Positions 1 to 9,122 are shown, counted from the first letter of the stretch. The stretch: DNA of 64,000 nucleotides from CBDFHB01 sp965250115 (GCA_965250115.1 CBDFNJ010000002.1:3100001-3164000); one strand, 5' to 3'. The notes: generated by a model from the sequence alone, not told the origin. Numbers and translations: made by a program.

Positions 1-269
1 AAGACAAGAAGGGTGACGACGCCATCGTCCCCAAGAGAAGCGTCCACGAGGGCGGACCGGGAGCCTGGGAAGTCGGCTTCCGCTATCAATTCTTCGATAT
101 CGAGGGCTCCAATCGATCGGACGCCTACGACTTCAAAGTGGACTGGTGGCTGAACAAGTTTACGCGCTTTCAGACCAACGTGAGCTACGAGACGTTTCGT
201 AACCCGCCGGCCGGCGGAAGCGACACGTCGAACATCGCCGTCCTCACGCGAATGGCGATTTATTTCTAG
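1..269 (+). CDS. Phosphate-selective-porin-like outer-membrane protein, C-terminal end (partial)
   Basis: The reading frame is open from the window edge to a TAG at 267-269, so only the last ~88 residues are seen. They alternate polar and aromatic residues (GAWEVGFRYQFFDIEG, TRFQTNVSYETF) as in transmembrane beta-strands, and the chain ends in MAIYF with a terminal Phe, the usual C-terminal signal for BAM-dependent insertion. The style of the last strands resembles the OprO/OprP phosphate-selective porin family. The N-terminus lies outside the window, so the substrate cannot be judged. The next gene is convergent and ends 3 bp away. It could also be another 16- or 18-stranded porin. Confidence 0.65.
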   Translation, partial: DKKGDDAIVPKRSVHEGGPGAWEVGFRYQFFDIEGSNRSDAYDFKVDWWLNKFTRFQTNVSYETFRNPPAGGSDTSNIAVLTRMAIYF

Positions 270-271
270 CG

Positions 272-913
272 CTAAGGCTGTCTCTCCAGAACGAAGTAGT
301 GACTCTTCGCGTAATCGGCTAGGGGTACCATGAGCCGCTGCACTTCGTTGTCGATACCTCCCCAGCCTCCGCCCAGATACCAGATCGACGCACCCTGGAT
401 CTCGTGGTGGGGTGCGTAGAGCTCCGCGGCAAAGGGCAGATCCACGCTCATCGCCTGGCCCACGCCGGGGATGTCGTTCAGCGTCCAACCGAACTCCGTG
501 ATGACGATCGTCGGGCGAGCGATACCGTAGTGGTCCGCGACGTCGAACACCTCCTGGAAACGGCCGATTTGATGTGGAAACGCCAACTCCAGCCCGTCCG
601 TCGTATAGGAGTATTCGTGAGTGGCGATCGCGACACGGTCCGGATAGGCGGCCGCGAGCTCGAGAAACTCCCTCATTTTCGGTCCCGCCCACGATCCGAT
701 CTCGGGCTCTCCCGAAGACCAGCCGAAAGCCGACCAGTTGAAGCCCTCCGCCATGGCGAGATTCGCGGAGTGGATGGCGAACTCGGCGATCCACTCGGAC
801 TCTTTCGTATAGGGTCCGAAGACAGGATCGTTCAAACCGACGTTATGGGGAAACGGCGCTCCGCCTTCGCAGGATCCGCCTCGGTTGATCTCGTTGATGG
901 TCTCGAGCCAAGT
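272..913 (-). pseudogene. Secreted glycoside hydrolase, C-terminal piece (cut by IS200-type element)
   Basis: This is the C-terminal end of a large secreted glycosidase whose upstream part continues beyond the IS at 1562. It reads WLETINEINRGG at its truncated start; the Asn-Glu pair is the usual acid/base position at strand beta-4 in clan GH-A enzymes. About 110 residues later VITEFGW supplies the likely nucleophile Glu. The apparent ATG start of this open frame lies inside the IS and is not genuine. The frame agrees with the piece on the other side of the element. With an interruption in mid-domain this copy cannot make the whole enzyme. GH family not assigned. Confidence 0.7.
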
Positions 914-915
914 TA

Positions 916-1561
916 AAGTGACCCCCGGCTTTGCCGGGGGCCTATTCATAAGAGCCCCTCGAAGGGGCTGTTCATGAGCCCCCTAAAGGGGTCGATCTTG
1001 CTCCCCAACTACGAGCCCGACCAGTCCATATTCAGCTGGTCCAGACGTTGGTCCTCCTGCTCTTGGTCACGAATGTACTTGCGGACCATCTCTTCGTCCA
1101 AGCCTACGGTCGACACGAAGTAACCGCGTGCCCAGAAGCTTTCGCCGGTGAAGTTGCGTCTGCGTCCGCGGAAGTTCCGTGCCACCGAGATCGCACTCTT
1201 GCCTTTGATGAACCCCACCACGTTCAACACCGCAAACTTCGGTGGGATGCTGATGCACATGTGGACGTGGTCCGACATCAAGTGGCCCTCCAGAATCCGG
1301 GCCTCTTTTTGTTTCGCCAGCTCGTGGAGAATCTTTCCCAGATGCGTTCTGATTGCACCATACATCTTCTTCCTTCGGTACTTCGGGATGAACACAACGT
1401 GATATTTGCAGTCCCATCGTGTGTGGGATAGGCTCTTGTATTCTTTCACCTTGGTAGTCCTCCTTGTTTGGAAGTTCGCGCTTTCCAAGGAGGACTTTCT
1501 TTCCTACTTCCTTACACGGTCAAACCTCTGGGAGTCACCCCGGCAGAGCCGGGGGTTTACC
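916..1561 (-). mobile_element. IS200/IS605-type insertion sequence (single tnpA)
   Basis: The element lies between two in-frame halves of a glycosidase gene. Both ends carry short perfect hairpins (922-940, stem CCCCCGGC with loop TTT; 1538-1554, stem CCCCGGC with loop AGA), the single-strand-recognised ends used by HUH transposases of this family. A further hairpin lies at about 955-970. There are no terminal inverted repeats and no target duplication, as expected. It carries only tnpA and no tnpB. The exact ends are uncertain by several bases because the family leaves no duplication. Confidence 0.75.
1009..1449 (-). CDS. tnpA: IS200-type Y1 transposase TnpA
   Basis: A 146-residue HUH single-strand transposase, the usual length for IS200 TnpA. 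It has KYHVVFIPKYRRKK near the N-terminus, the HUH metal site in MSDHVHM, and the catalytic Tyr in the C-terminal stretch GLDEEMVRKYIRDQE. The open frame extends 13 codons further, but the GTG at 1449 is preceded by AAGGAGG at good spacing and begins KEYKSLSH like other family members, so I use it. The gene looks intact and may be active. Confidence 0.88.
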   Translation of the reverse strand: MKEYKSLSHTRWDCKYHVVFIPKYRRKKMYGAIRTHLGKILHELAKQKEARILEGHLMSDHVHMCISIPPKFAVLNVVGFIKGKSAISVARNFRGRRRNFTGESFWARGYFVSTVGLDEEMVRKYIRDQEQEDQRLDQLNMDWSGS

Positions 1562-2071
1562 TCAATGAATTATGTGCTTGTAGGGCTCGAGCTCCGGCGG
1601 AATCTCGGCGCGGTGACGCTCCCAATGCACGATCGCCGCATCGCGGGGCGTTTCGTTATAGATGTTCTGATACGGCGTATCGGCCGGTGGAGGATTGGAG
1701 CAGTCCGGATTGCCCGTATAGGAGACGTCGGGCCGATAGTTGCTGCCCGTGACGCTCCGCCGATAGACGAGCTGATGTGGCACGCAGCCCGGTGCACCGC
1801 CGTCGTGGGAATTGTCGACACAGCCACTGGCCGCTTTGAGCTGAACGGCCTCGAAGATTTGCCCGGCCGAGTCAACGCTCTTGAGGAAAAAGGGAACCCC
1901 GGCATCGTGAAGCGTCCTCTCCCAGTCACCGAGGCCGCGCTGGTTTCCCGTCGGTGCCACGTGGAAGCCAATTTTGACGAAACCGATGTCGAGCCCCTGT
2001 GCACTCAGGTCCGCCTTGATTTGGGTGAACTCACAGGTGCCGCTGCAACTCCGCTCTTCGAGGACGGTCTA
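1562..2071 (-). pseudogene. Secreted glycoside hydrolase, N-terminal half of second GH-A-like module
   Basis: Read from an in-frame TAG at 2069-2071, the segment starts TVLEERSCSGTCEF, continues GFVKIGFHVAPTGN and ends PPELEPYKHII at the IS200 insertion. Joined to the piece ending at 272 it makes one TIM-barrel-like module. The codons before the TAG (poly-Pro linker ending SHGSA) are in the same frame, so the TAG interrupts a linker rather than ending a natural gene. A Gln or Glu codon changed to TAG would explain it. No promoter or good RBS was seen that would make this an independent gene. Confidence 0.6.
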
Positions 2072-3264
2072 TGCGCTGCCGTGCGAGGGAGGAGGAGGTG
2101 GTGGCGGTGGTGGCGGTGGTGGCGACGGACTTGGGCTCTTCAGTCGCACGACGATGTCATCGAAGCGCGTCCCGGTGGCCGAGCCTCCCACGTTGCCGCT
2201 CTTGAGCACAATGGTCGCTAGATCCGAGGAGGCCTATCGAAACTAGCCGAATTGGCGCCCGGCGAAGTCTGCGACATGACCCCCGACCACCCGCCCGGTG
2301 TCGCCCAGGTATCGTTCTTGTAGACGAGAACGACGCCCGCGTTTCCGTCTTTTACGTCTTGCCCGTTCACGGGAGCTGCCGGGCCATTAATAATGAGGAC
2401 TTCTGCCCACTGCGTGTTGGCGCTCGTCGGATCGCTTTGCCAGAAGCCTTCCACGCTGATTTCTGTCCCGGGTCCACCGGTCTGAAACTGCTGGTAGACT
2501 CCGCCATTGTGATTGGCGCTCGCGAGCTGAAGCGAGCCGTTGGCAAGGCCGACGTCGAGGCTCCCCCTCTCCGTCCAAACGTGCCACTCGACGGCTCCGT
2601 TCTCGAAGTCCCCGTTGCGCACGAGGTTCGTGCTCGGCGGCGGTGGCGGTGGCGGCGGCGCCACGGGGGCACCGTAGACTTCGAGCTCCGGGATGCGCGC
2701 GTAGTTGTCGATACCCGCGTCAGTGACGTAAAGCCGCACGTAGCGCGTCGTCTCGGCGCTCGCCAGCACCGAGGTCGTACTGTTCTCGTTTGCCGTATTG
2801 ACCACCGAGGCGAGCGGTGCCCACGGACCGGAAAGAGCTGACCCCGCTTCGAGCCGATAGGCGGTGGTGTTGAAGTAGGTGGCTTCGCCGGCGGCGCCCG
2901 CGTGCCGGACGATGAAACCCGTGACGTCGAAACTTCCGCCCAGGTCGAGGGCGAGCCAGGACTCGGCGGACGCGCCGCTGCTCGTCCACTTGCTCCCTGC
3001 GGTGATGATTCCGTCGTAGGCCTTGTCTCCCGAAGACGCTCCGTTGTAGATACTACTCGCGGACCAGCCCGTGGAGCCGAGCGCAACGTTGTCTCCCGGT
3101 GGTACGTCCGGCGGTGGTGGCGGTGGCGGGGCCGCCGACGTCCCGTAGACCTCGAGCTCGGGAATACGTGCATAGCTGTCGATGCCGGCGTCGGTAACGA
3201 AGAGACGCACGTAGCGCAGGGTTCGAGCGCTTCCGAGCGTCGTCGTGCTCGGCGCCTGGGTCGC
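2072..3264 (-). pseudogene. Secreted glycoside hydrolase, CBM32 (F5/8 type C) and CBM4/9-like modules
   Basis: This central section holds the end of a first discoidin (F5/8 type C, CBM32-like) domain, a complete second one (GDNVALGSTGW to ARIPELEVYG), a Pro-rich linker, then a CBM4/9-type module (NLVRNGDFENG to GTRFDDIVV). The two discoidin copies are close tandem duplicates: both contain YDG, GSKWTS, ESWLA and RYVRL. A one-base loss near 2234 (DRASSD broken after DR) and another near 3264 shift the frame. Such modules bind galactose-type or polysaccharide ligands outside the cell. Translation past the shifts is not expected unless they are sequencing errors. Confidence 0.65.
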
Positions 3265-4653
3265 ATGTCGACCGCGGCCAAAGAAGTCCATGGCCCAGTC
3301 AGCGAGTCTCCGGACTCCAGCCGATACGCGGCGGTGTTGAAGTAGGACGGCTCACCACCCGCGCCCGCGTGGCGGACAACGAAGCCGTTCACGGCGAAGC
3401 TCCCGCCGAGGTCGATCGCGAGCCAGGACTCAGCGGTGCTTCCGTTGCTCGTCCACTTGCTCCCCTCGCTGACCGTCCCGTCGTAGGCACGGTTACCTCC
3501 CGTGGCGGCGTTATAGGTGCTGCTCGCGAGCCAATTGATCGCGCCGAGCGCCACGTTGTCTCCCGGCGGGTTCTCCGGAGGTGGAGGAGGAGGCGGCGGC
3601 GCGCCCCCATTTGGCCACCGATAGCGAGCCTCGAGGGCCTGGTCGAGGTCACCGAGCATCTGTCCCTTATAGGGGCTCCCGTCAATGTTCCAGCCGTCGC
3701 AAAAGGCGCACCAACGGTACATATTGATCGCGCGGAACACGGGCTTTCCGCTCACAACGGCTTGCTGGTTGTAGCGATCGATCTCCGCGTAGATCTCCTG
3801 CATCCAGCCCGCTTCGTAGTGGGCGTCGGGGCGTTCGGGATGGCCTCCCGACCAGTAGTAGATCCCGTTGGCCTCCGTGGCATACAGAGGTAGATGGTAC
3901 AGATCCGCTGGAATACCGAGGTCGACCCAGTCTTTGTAGACGTAGAAACTGAAGTAGAGGCTGTCCCCGCCCGCCGCGACCTTCTGCGTGCTGTGGATCT
4001 CGTTGTAGTTGTAGCCGCGTGAGTTGATGTGAAGCGCGATGCCATCGATACCACCCGTATTGCGGATCGCGGTCAGCATTTGATTCATGTAGCGAACCCA
4101 GTTGAGTGGATTCGCGTCGTGAGAGTAGCCGCAGGTCGATCCCGCGGAATAGGGTCCGGCGAAGGGCGCGAGCGCCTGCGAGATCACCTTGGCGCCGGGC
4201 CGCACGGCCTTGATGGCGTCGTAAGTTTTTCGAAAGACCGTGGCGTAGTCCTGGGGCGAAACGTAGCTCGCATGCCCACCCACGGGAGGCCACTCGACGG
4301 GCAGGTTGGTCTCGTTGCGGATGATGAAGATGTCCGCGCCTTGGGTCGCCGCGACATAGTTCGCGGCTCTACGAGCGAAGTCATCGTACTTGTCCGGCGT
4401 GGAGATCGTGCCGGAGCCACAGTAGCCGCGGTTCGGCCGGACGGTGACCGTGTGGCCTTGGTTCGCGATCCAACGGAAGTCATCGCCTCCGGTGTGCGAG
4501 GGATTGCTTCCGATCGCGATCGTCGCCGTCACCCAACCGCCGATACCCCGACTATTCAAGTGGTCGAGATATTCCTGAATGTTCGTGTCGTGGTCGTGGA
4601 TCCCGTAGAGGAACGGGCTCTCCTGAGCGTGACCCAGGGAGACGGAAAAGAGC
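3265..4653 (-). pseudogene. Secreted glycoside hydrolase, first GH-A-like catalytic module and start of CBM32 copy 1
   Basis: The first residues seen (SPFLYGIHDHDTN) sit against the IS5-type element; the apparent start further up lies inside that element, so the signal peptide is missing. The module has RNETNLPVEWPP (acid/base Glu after Asn) and YATEANGIYYW (candidate nucleophile), typical of clan GH-A TIM barrels, then a Pro-rich linker and a discoidin domain that loses frame near 3264. Together with 272-3264 this was one multidomain polysaccharide-degrading enzyme of more than 1,200 residues. Exact GH family not assigned. Confidence 0.65.
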
Positions 4654-5740
4654 TGCCTTGGTGCACAACTCGCGATCTCGGTCCACAATTGTCCTGTACT
4701 CACGGATTCGAGGTTCCCCATGAGCATTTTCAAACGCACTCAGCGGAAGTATGTGAAGAAGGCCTATCGCGTGAGGAGTTGGCGTGAATATGAGGCGGGT
4801 CTACGCAACCGTGGGAGCCTGACCGTCTGGATCTCGCTCACCGCCGGCAAGCTTGTGAACTGGGACGCGCCCCGGCCGAGGAGGAGGAAACCGGGCCGTC
4901 AACGCAAGTACTCGAACCACGCCATCGAGACGGCTGTCACCCTGGGCATGGTGTTTCATCTGTCATCTAGGCAGAGCGAGGGATTGCTGCGATCGTTGTT
5001 CGCTCTGATGAAGCTAGACAATGATGTGCCCGATCACACCACGATTTCGAGGCGCAAGGCGAAGCTGGGTAAGGTCCCCTTCTACCAAGACAAGCAGAAG
5101 ACGCCGTTGCACATCTTGATCGACAGCAGCGGTCTCGCTGTCCACGCCGGCCAGCTGCGCAGAGCACCAAAGAGCAGGGACTATCGCAAGCTCCATCTGT
5201 GTGTCGACGAGCAGACTGGCGAAGTCGTCGCCGGCGAGCTGACGAGCAAAAGAGCCCGCGATTCATCGCGGGTTGCATCGCTTGTCGGACAGATCGACAG
5301 TCCCATCTCATCGGCCAGAGCTGACACCGCATACGACGCCAGCGGCGTCTATGAGGCGATCGAGAATCACAGCGCTCATCGCTCGCCGAGGGTGCTGATA
5401 CCGCCGCGCAAGGGCGCCCAGCTCGCATCGGGGCCGGCGAGCAGCCGACAGCGCAATCGCAACATTGCAGCACAAGCTCGGCTCGGCAAACGAAAGTGGC
5501 ACACAGAATCGGGCTACAGCAACCGGAGCAAAGTCGAGACAACGTTCCATCGCTACAAGGCTATCGTGGGCTCAGCGATGCGAGCGAGAGGGTTGGCGGC
5601 ACAGAGAGTCGAGGCAAGGATCGGGTGCAAGATTCTCAACACGATGACGGCGCTCGGGATGCCTGATAGCGAGATGATCGGATGATGGGAGTCGGGGCCA
5701 AGCGAGCTATCGGCCTCTATCGGAGTTGTGCACCAAGGCA
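4654..5740 (+). mobile_element. IS5-family insertion sequence
   Basis: The outer ends are a perfect 18-bp inverted repeat, TGCCTTGGTGCACAACTC at 4654-4671 and its complement at 5723-5740. The element is ~1.09 kb with one transposase. I could not find a matching 3-9-bp target duplication: the bases left (AAAGAGC) and right (ACAAAAC) differ. The left side abuts a gene that has lost its 5' end, so a deletion or recombination between two copies is likely. Confidence 0.85.
4720..5685 (+). CDS. IS5-family (IS903-like) DDE transposase
   Basis: A 321-residue DDE transposase. It opens with a basic N-terminus and RGSLTVWIS, followed by the conserved AIETAVTLGMVFHL region. The catalytic residues appear as Asp in ILIDSSGL, Asp in ARADTAYD and Glu in KVETTFHRYK. 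Length and motifs match IS903-like members of IS5. The frame is intact and the gene ends inside the right inverted-repeat region, so the element may be able to move. Confidence 0.87.
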   Translation: MSIFKRTQRKYVKKAYRVRSWREYEAGLRNRGSLTVWISLTAGKLVNWDAPRPRRRKPGRQRKYSNHAIETAVTLGMVFHLSSRQSEGLLRSLFALMKLDNDVPDHTTISRRKAKLGKVPFYQDKQKTPLHILIDSSGLAVHAGQLRRAPKSRDYRKLHLCVDEQTGEVVAGELTSKRARDSSRVASLVGQIDSPISSARADTAYDASGVYEAIENHSAHRSPRVLIPPRKGAQLASGPASSRQRNRNIAAQARLGKRKWHTESGYSNRSKVETTFHRYKAIVGSAMRARGLAAQRVEARIGCKILNTMTALGMPDSEMIG

Positions 5741-5768
5741 ACAAAACGTCGCCAAGGCGACGAAGGTC

Positions 5769-5999
5769 TCAGTTCATCGAGCAGGCGCCTGGACCTCTGG
5801 GGTCGCCGCACGTGCCGCAGCCCCCTCCCAGGGACTCGGCGCTTGCGGCGCGTGAGTTTCCCGTGACGGCTGCGAACGTCGAGAGGAGCCGCTCGAGCTT
5901 CCCGCTCGAGCAGGAGGGGCACTCGGACCTCTCCTGCCCCATCACGAGGGTCTCGAACTCTTTGTCGCAGTCCTTACAGCGATATTCGAAGATAGGCAT
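5769..5999 (-). CDS. FmdB-family zinc-ribbon regulatory protein
   Basis: A 76-residue protein beginning MPIFEYRCKDCDKEFE with a second CPSC pair at ~residue 28, the four-Cys zinc ribbon of the FmdB family. The low-complexity tail contains GGGCGTCG, a common feature of the family. FmdB-type proteins are small putative regulators, first named in a formamidase operon; the target here is unknown. The gene ends 28 bp from the IS5-type element and starts upstream of an ISL3 fragment, so its promoter region may have been disturbed. Confidence 0.85.
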   Translation of the reverse strand: MPIFEYRCKDCDKEFETLVMGQERSECPSCSSGKLERLLSTFAAVTGNSRAASAESLGGGCGTCGDPRGPGACSMN

Positions 6000-6126
6000 A
6001 ATGGTAACTCTCGGAGTCAGGCATCAAGCATAAGCCCAACGGGCGGCGGGATCCAGTCGCCGGCACGCCGTCGACTGAAGTCCTGGGATTCTGCCCCGAC
6101 GATTCGGAAGTTACTGAAAGAAAAGA

Positions 6127-6787
6127 GGGTCTACGCGGATTCGTGTGGGTAAGTCCTGACGGAAAAACAGTGTAACTCATTGTGTGGAAAAAGTATCGAG
6201 TACTTCATCAGGTGCTGAAAAGTGGTCCATTTTTAGGATAGGCTAACCGAGTGAAAAATTCCCAGTCGATCCGCTCGCTGTTTGCGCTGCCAGGTTTCGT
6301 GGTGTGCCGGATTGAAGGGTCTATTCGGTGACCGATACGCCCGCGTCATCCAGCTCAAGAGGCGAAAAAAACAGCTGTGTGCTCTTACTGTGGGCAACGG
6401 TGCCGGGGGCGCTATGACAAGCAAGTGTGCCGGGTCCGCGACCTGTCGTTGGCAGGCTGGCGGATCTATCTGGAATACGAGCGTTGGCGCGTCAACTGTC
6501 CTGGGTGCGGCGGTGTGCATGTAGAACACCTGGACTGGCTGGCGAACAACTCGCGCTACACCTAGCGTTTTGCGACGCATGTGGGCAAGCTGTGCCGGAC
6601 AAGGCGGTGGCCGAGATGGAGCGTCTGCGCCTCCTAGTTGAAGGGGTCAACAACAAAATCCGTGTTCTGCAACGACGCGCCTACGGCTATCGCGACGAGG
6701 AATATCTCAAGCTGAAGATCGTGGCGGCATTCCTTCCGCCATTACCCAGAAATGCCGTCTTCAACCCACACGAATCCGCGTAGACCC
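6127..6787 (+). mobile_element. Internally deleted ISL3-family element (661 bp)
   Basis: Both ends match the full ISL3 copy at 25048-26431 (GGGTCTACGCGGATTCGTGT, inverted at the right end), and an 8-bp target duplication AGAAAAGA flanks it (6119-6126 and 6788-6795). The middle ~700 bp of the transposase is missing: sequence jumps from GAGATGGAGCGTCTGC to the C-terminal GTTGAAGGGGTCAAC. It has further damage: a 2-bp loss near 6312 and a CAG-to-TAG change at 6564. Because termini and duplication are intact it may have moved as a passenger of a full element. Confidence 0.88.
6251..6783 (+). pseudogene. ISL3 transposase remnant with internal deletion
   Basis: Starts with the same GTG as the full copy, contains the N-terminal zinc-finger part (CSYCGQRC), a stop in the place of a Gln codon after NSRYT, then the deletion junction and the C-terminal tail ending NPHESA. 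The A7 run that may serve as a -1 slip site in the full element is conserved at 6365-6371. It cannot give a working transposase. Confidence 0.85.
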
Positions 6788-6795
6788 AGAAAAGA

Positions 6796-7206
6796 ACCGC
6801 GGTTACGGGCCCTACTCGCACGGCAAAGGGAAAGTGAATCTCCATCGCCAACTGAGCCCACATCTGACTCAGCACGAACAAACCCACGCTCAATACGGCA
6901 ATTCTCGCTAGGCGCTCACGCGTGATCCACACCGGTTATGACTCCTGATGAATTTTAGTCGGGCTCTCGAAGACCCAATAAGTACAAATCAGAAAATAGG
7001 GGCCTTCTTGTCGGACATCATAGGAGGCTCCGCGGAACGCTGTCTAGAGTAAGGATTTCCTCTCGCCGGGAAATCCCCACGAAATCCTCTCTATGGCCTT
7101 TCAACGGGGCCAAATCCCACCAATTCGGTGAGGCCTGGAGCGCGCGACGTCTATAATGATGATGCGCCCGCTGCTTTCGAGGTACCGCATGCAGATGAGC
7201 GGCGTT
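6796..7206. other. Intergenic stretch with one possible small membrane ORF
   Basis: No secure gene. On the minus strand a GTG at 6932 opens a short hydrophobic peptide (ITRERLARIAVLSVGLFVLS) that runs into the ISL3 derivative; with the element removed it would stop a few codons later, giving ~50 residues with one membrane helix. A perfect 8-bp stem (GGATTTCC, 7053-7060 with 7069-7076) lies in the middle and has no following T-run. Nothing else recognised. Confidence 0.35.
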
Positions 7207-7563
7207 TCAGCCCTTACCTTCCCCTCCCCCACGAGGCGGAAGTATCGTCGGAAACGGCCGGACTTTACCCCCATCGCCCTTCGGCGTCACAATGCGGCCG
7301 GCTCCCTCTTTTTCCACCTCGTCGATGCGGACCACGGCATGGAGCGGCACGTAAGTCCTCTTCACCCCTTGGAACTCCGACTCCAATCTCTCTACCGAGG
7401 GGTCGATCACGACTTTCGACTTGTCGCCGAAAACCAGCTCTTCGATCTCGACGAAACCAAAGAGCGCTCCCTGACTGACGCTTCGGGCGTAGACCTCGTA
7501 GACGTCTCCCTGGTTGAAGAACGTGACCCGGTAGATTCGATCCCGTAACTTCTTCTCACCCAT
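7207..7563 (-). CDS. DUF1820 family protein
   Basis: A 118-residue soluble protein with the hallmark stretch RIYRVTFFNQGDVYEVYAR followed by VEIEELVFG and FQGVKRTYVPLHAV, the core of the DUF1820 family. Family members are ~110 residues and of unknown function. The ATG at 7563 gives the usual start a few residues before the conserved core. The last ~20 residues are Pro/Gly-rich and variable. The gene downstream of cutA shares its strand, with 53 bp between them. Confidence 0.85.
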   Translation of the reverse strand: MGEKKLRDRIYRVTFFNQGDVYEVYARSVSQGALFGFVEIEELVFGDKSKVVIDPSVERLESEFQGVKRTYVPLHAVVRIDEVEKEGAGRIVTPKGDGGKVRPFPTILPPRGGGEGKG

Positions 7564-7616
7564 GAGTCGCTCCGAGGCGAGATTCTAGCAGCCCGCCGCC
7601 CCGAATCGAAATGGAG

Positions 7617-7934
7617 CTAGCGCGTGCTGGCATCGACCCAGGACAGATAGCTCGCGGCTCCTCCGTGCAACGGCAGTGAGATCAGCTCCGGGACGTCGTA
7701 GGGATGAAGCTCTGCGATTGCGACAGAGAGCGCTTCCCACCGTTCGCTCCGCGTCTTCATGATCAAGAGCACTTCGCGATCGTCGGCGAGGCGACCCTCC
7801 CAACGATAGAAACTCCGAACGCCCGGCAAGACGTTCACGCAGGCCACGAGCCGGCGCTCGACGAGCGTCTTCGCGAGACGGACGGCCTCCTCTTCGCTCC
7901 CCAGGGTCGAGAGAGCCACGATGTGCTCGGTCAT
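7617..7934 (-). CDS. cutA: CutA1-type divalent-ion tolerance protein
   Basis: A 105-residue protein of the CutA1 family, small trimeric ferredoxin-like proteins linked to copper and other divalent-cation tolerance. Visible family signatures are VERRLVACVNVLPGVRSFYRWEG and the late HPYDVPELISLP. A longer open frame exists, but the ATG at 7934 has AGGAGG just upstream and gives the standard N-terminus (TEHIVALSTLGSEEEA). It lies divergently from ftsB. Confidence 0.92.
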   Translation of the reverse strand: MTEHIVALSTLGSEEEAVRLAKTLVERRLVACVNVLPGVRSFYRWEGRLADDREVLLIMKTRSERWEALSVAIAELHPYDVPELISLPLHGGAASYLSWVDASTR

Positions 7935-8046
7935 GAGTTCGCCTCCTCGCGCAAGGTGCAAATGACTTTTCAGGTCCCAGCTAGTGTGCCAAGGGTCTAT
8001 AATAGCGCTTACCGCACGCAACGATTTTTGTGCTCACGCGACGCCG

Positions 8047-8421
8047 ATGAACAGGCCGGACTCACCCTCCAACAAACAGAGCTCCCGGGCGGCCGGGTCT
8101 CTGAAGCGGGAGCGTTTGCACGAGTCCAGCTTCCGGCGCAAAGCGCTGGGGATCGCGGCCTTTCTCATCCTCGCCGCCTCCGCACTGAACGCCCTTTTGG
8201 GAGAACGTGGCGTGCTCGGATTGATGAGAGCGCGACAGGAATACGCCTCTCTCGCGGCTCAAGTCAGCGGGCTCGAAGCTGAGAACGACCACCTCTCGGG
8301 CGAGATTCGGTCCCTCCGCTCCGACGCTCTGGCCCTGGAGCGTATCGCGCGCGAAGTCTTCGGTATGGGCTTGCCGGGCGAGATCTCGGTATCTATTCGC
8401 TATCCCGACGCAGCCCGATGA
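8047..8421 (+). CDS. ftsB: FtsB/DivIC-type septum formation initiator
   Basis: A 124-residue single-pass protein: a basic cytoplasmic N-terminus, one membrane helix (~residues 35-55, GIAAFLILAASALNAL), then a periplasmic coiled coil (LAAQVSGLEAENDHLSGEIRSL) and the ERIAREVFGMGLPGE motif typical of FtsB/DivIC. FtsB joins FtsL and FtsQ in the divisome. The ATG at 8047 is chosen over the longer frame because the upstream codons add no conserved sequence. Confidence 0.85.
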   Translation: MNRPDSPSNKQSSRAAGSLKRERLHESSFRRKALGIAAFLILAASALNALLGERGVLGLMRARQEYASLAAQVSGLEAENDHLSGEIRSLRSDALALERIAREVFGMGLPGEISVSIRYPDAAR

Positions 8422-8453
8422 GCGCCCGGCTCCGCAACGACTCCATCGCGGCG

Positions 8454-9122
8454 TCAATTCGTGAACGCATAGGCGAGGCGCACGACTGCGCCTCGGCGCT
8501 CGACGATCAGCCGAAGCTCGTCCTCGTCCTTGAATCGAGCCAGCAGTTCCCAGAGTGAGTCGAGACCGCGCAAAGGCTCGCCATTGATGCTGAGGATGAC
8601 GTCGCCGAGCTTGAGCCCCGATTCGGACAAGAGCGTCCCGTCTGGAAGGCGGGTCAGCGTCAGACCCCGAACCTCGCCGCCAACCACGCTCGCTGTCAGT
8701 CTCGTTTCGCTGAGAATGACTGGCATCTCTTTCTCTAGCCTCGCCGCGGCGGTCGATTTCGAAAAGTCGCGACGGACCCAAGGACCAGAGAGCTCTTGCG
8801 ACGCGTGTTCGATCGTGGCCTCGCCCCCCGCTAGAACGAGTCGAAGCCGGCCGGCGGCACTCTCCACTAACGCCGAGTCCCGTGCCACTTCCAGGAGCAC
8901 GTAGCCCGCGAATTCCTGACCCACGCGGAGCGGGCGAGCCCTTCTGGCGCCCGCGCGTTTCAAGAGGGCAATCGAGTTCGCCGGATTGCTCGCAACGATG
9001 ACGCCTTCGAGAACGGGAGCGTCATCGACGGGGGCGGCTTCTTCCCGCTGCGCCACGGCGAGGGCGCCCACGAGAGTCAAGGGCATCGCGAGCACCAGTA
9101 TTCGCGGAAACAATACAGCCAT
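8454..9122 (-). CDS. GspC-like protein with PDZ domain
   Basis: A 222-residue exported protein with an N-terminal signal or anchor helix (residues ~1-24). The first half (APVLEGVIVASNP, RVGQEFAGYVLLEVARDSALVE) resembles the homology region of type II secretion protein C. The last ~80 residues form a PDZ domain (SGLKLGDVILSINGEPL). GspC links the inner-membrane platform to the secretin. No other gsp gene is next to it, so it may serve a dispersed type II system or have another role. Confidence 0.65.
   Translation of the reverse strand: MAVLFPRILVLAMPLTLVGALAVAQREEAAPVDDAPVLEGVIVASNPANSIALLKRAGARRARPLRVGQEFAGYVLLEVARDSALVESAAGRLRLVLAGGEATIEHASQELSGPWVRRDFSKSTAAARLEKEMPVILSETRLTASVVGGEVRGLTLTRLPDGTLLSESGLKLGDVILSINGEPLRGLDSLWELLARFKDEDELRLIVERRGAVVRLAYAFTN

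Noticed and set aside
404..916. Plus-strand ORF of 170 codons
   Set aside because: It is a shadow of the glycosidase on the other strand, with no RBS and no recognisable domain.
2085..2130. GGT/GGC repeats read as a Gly-rich plus-strand ORF or microsatellite
   Set aside because: They are the antisense of the poly-Pro linker of the glycosidase; similar runs occur at the other linkers.
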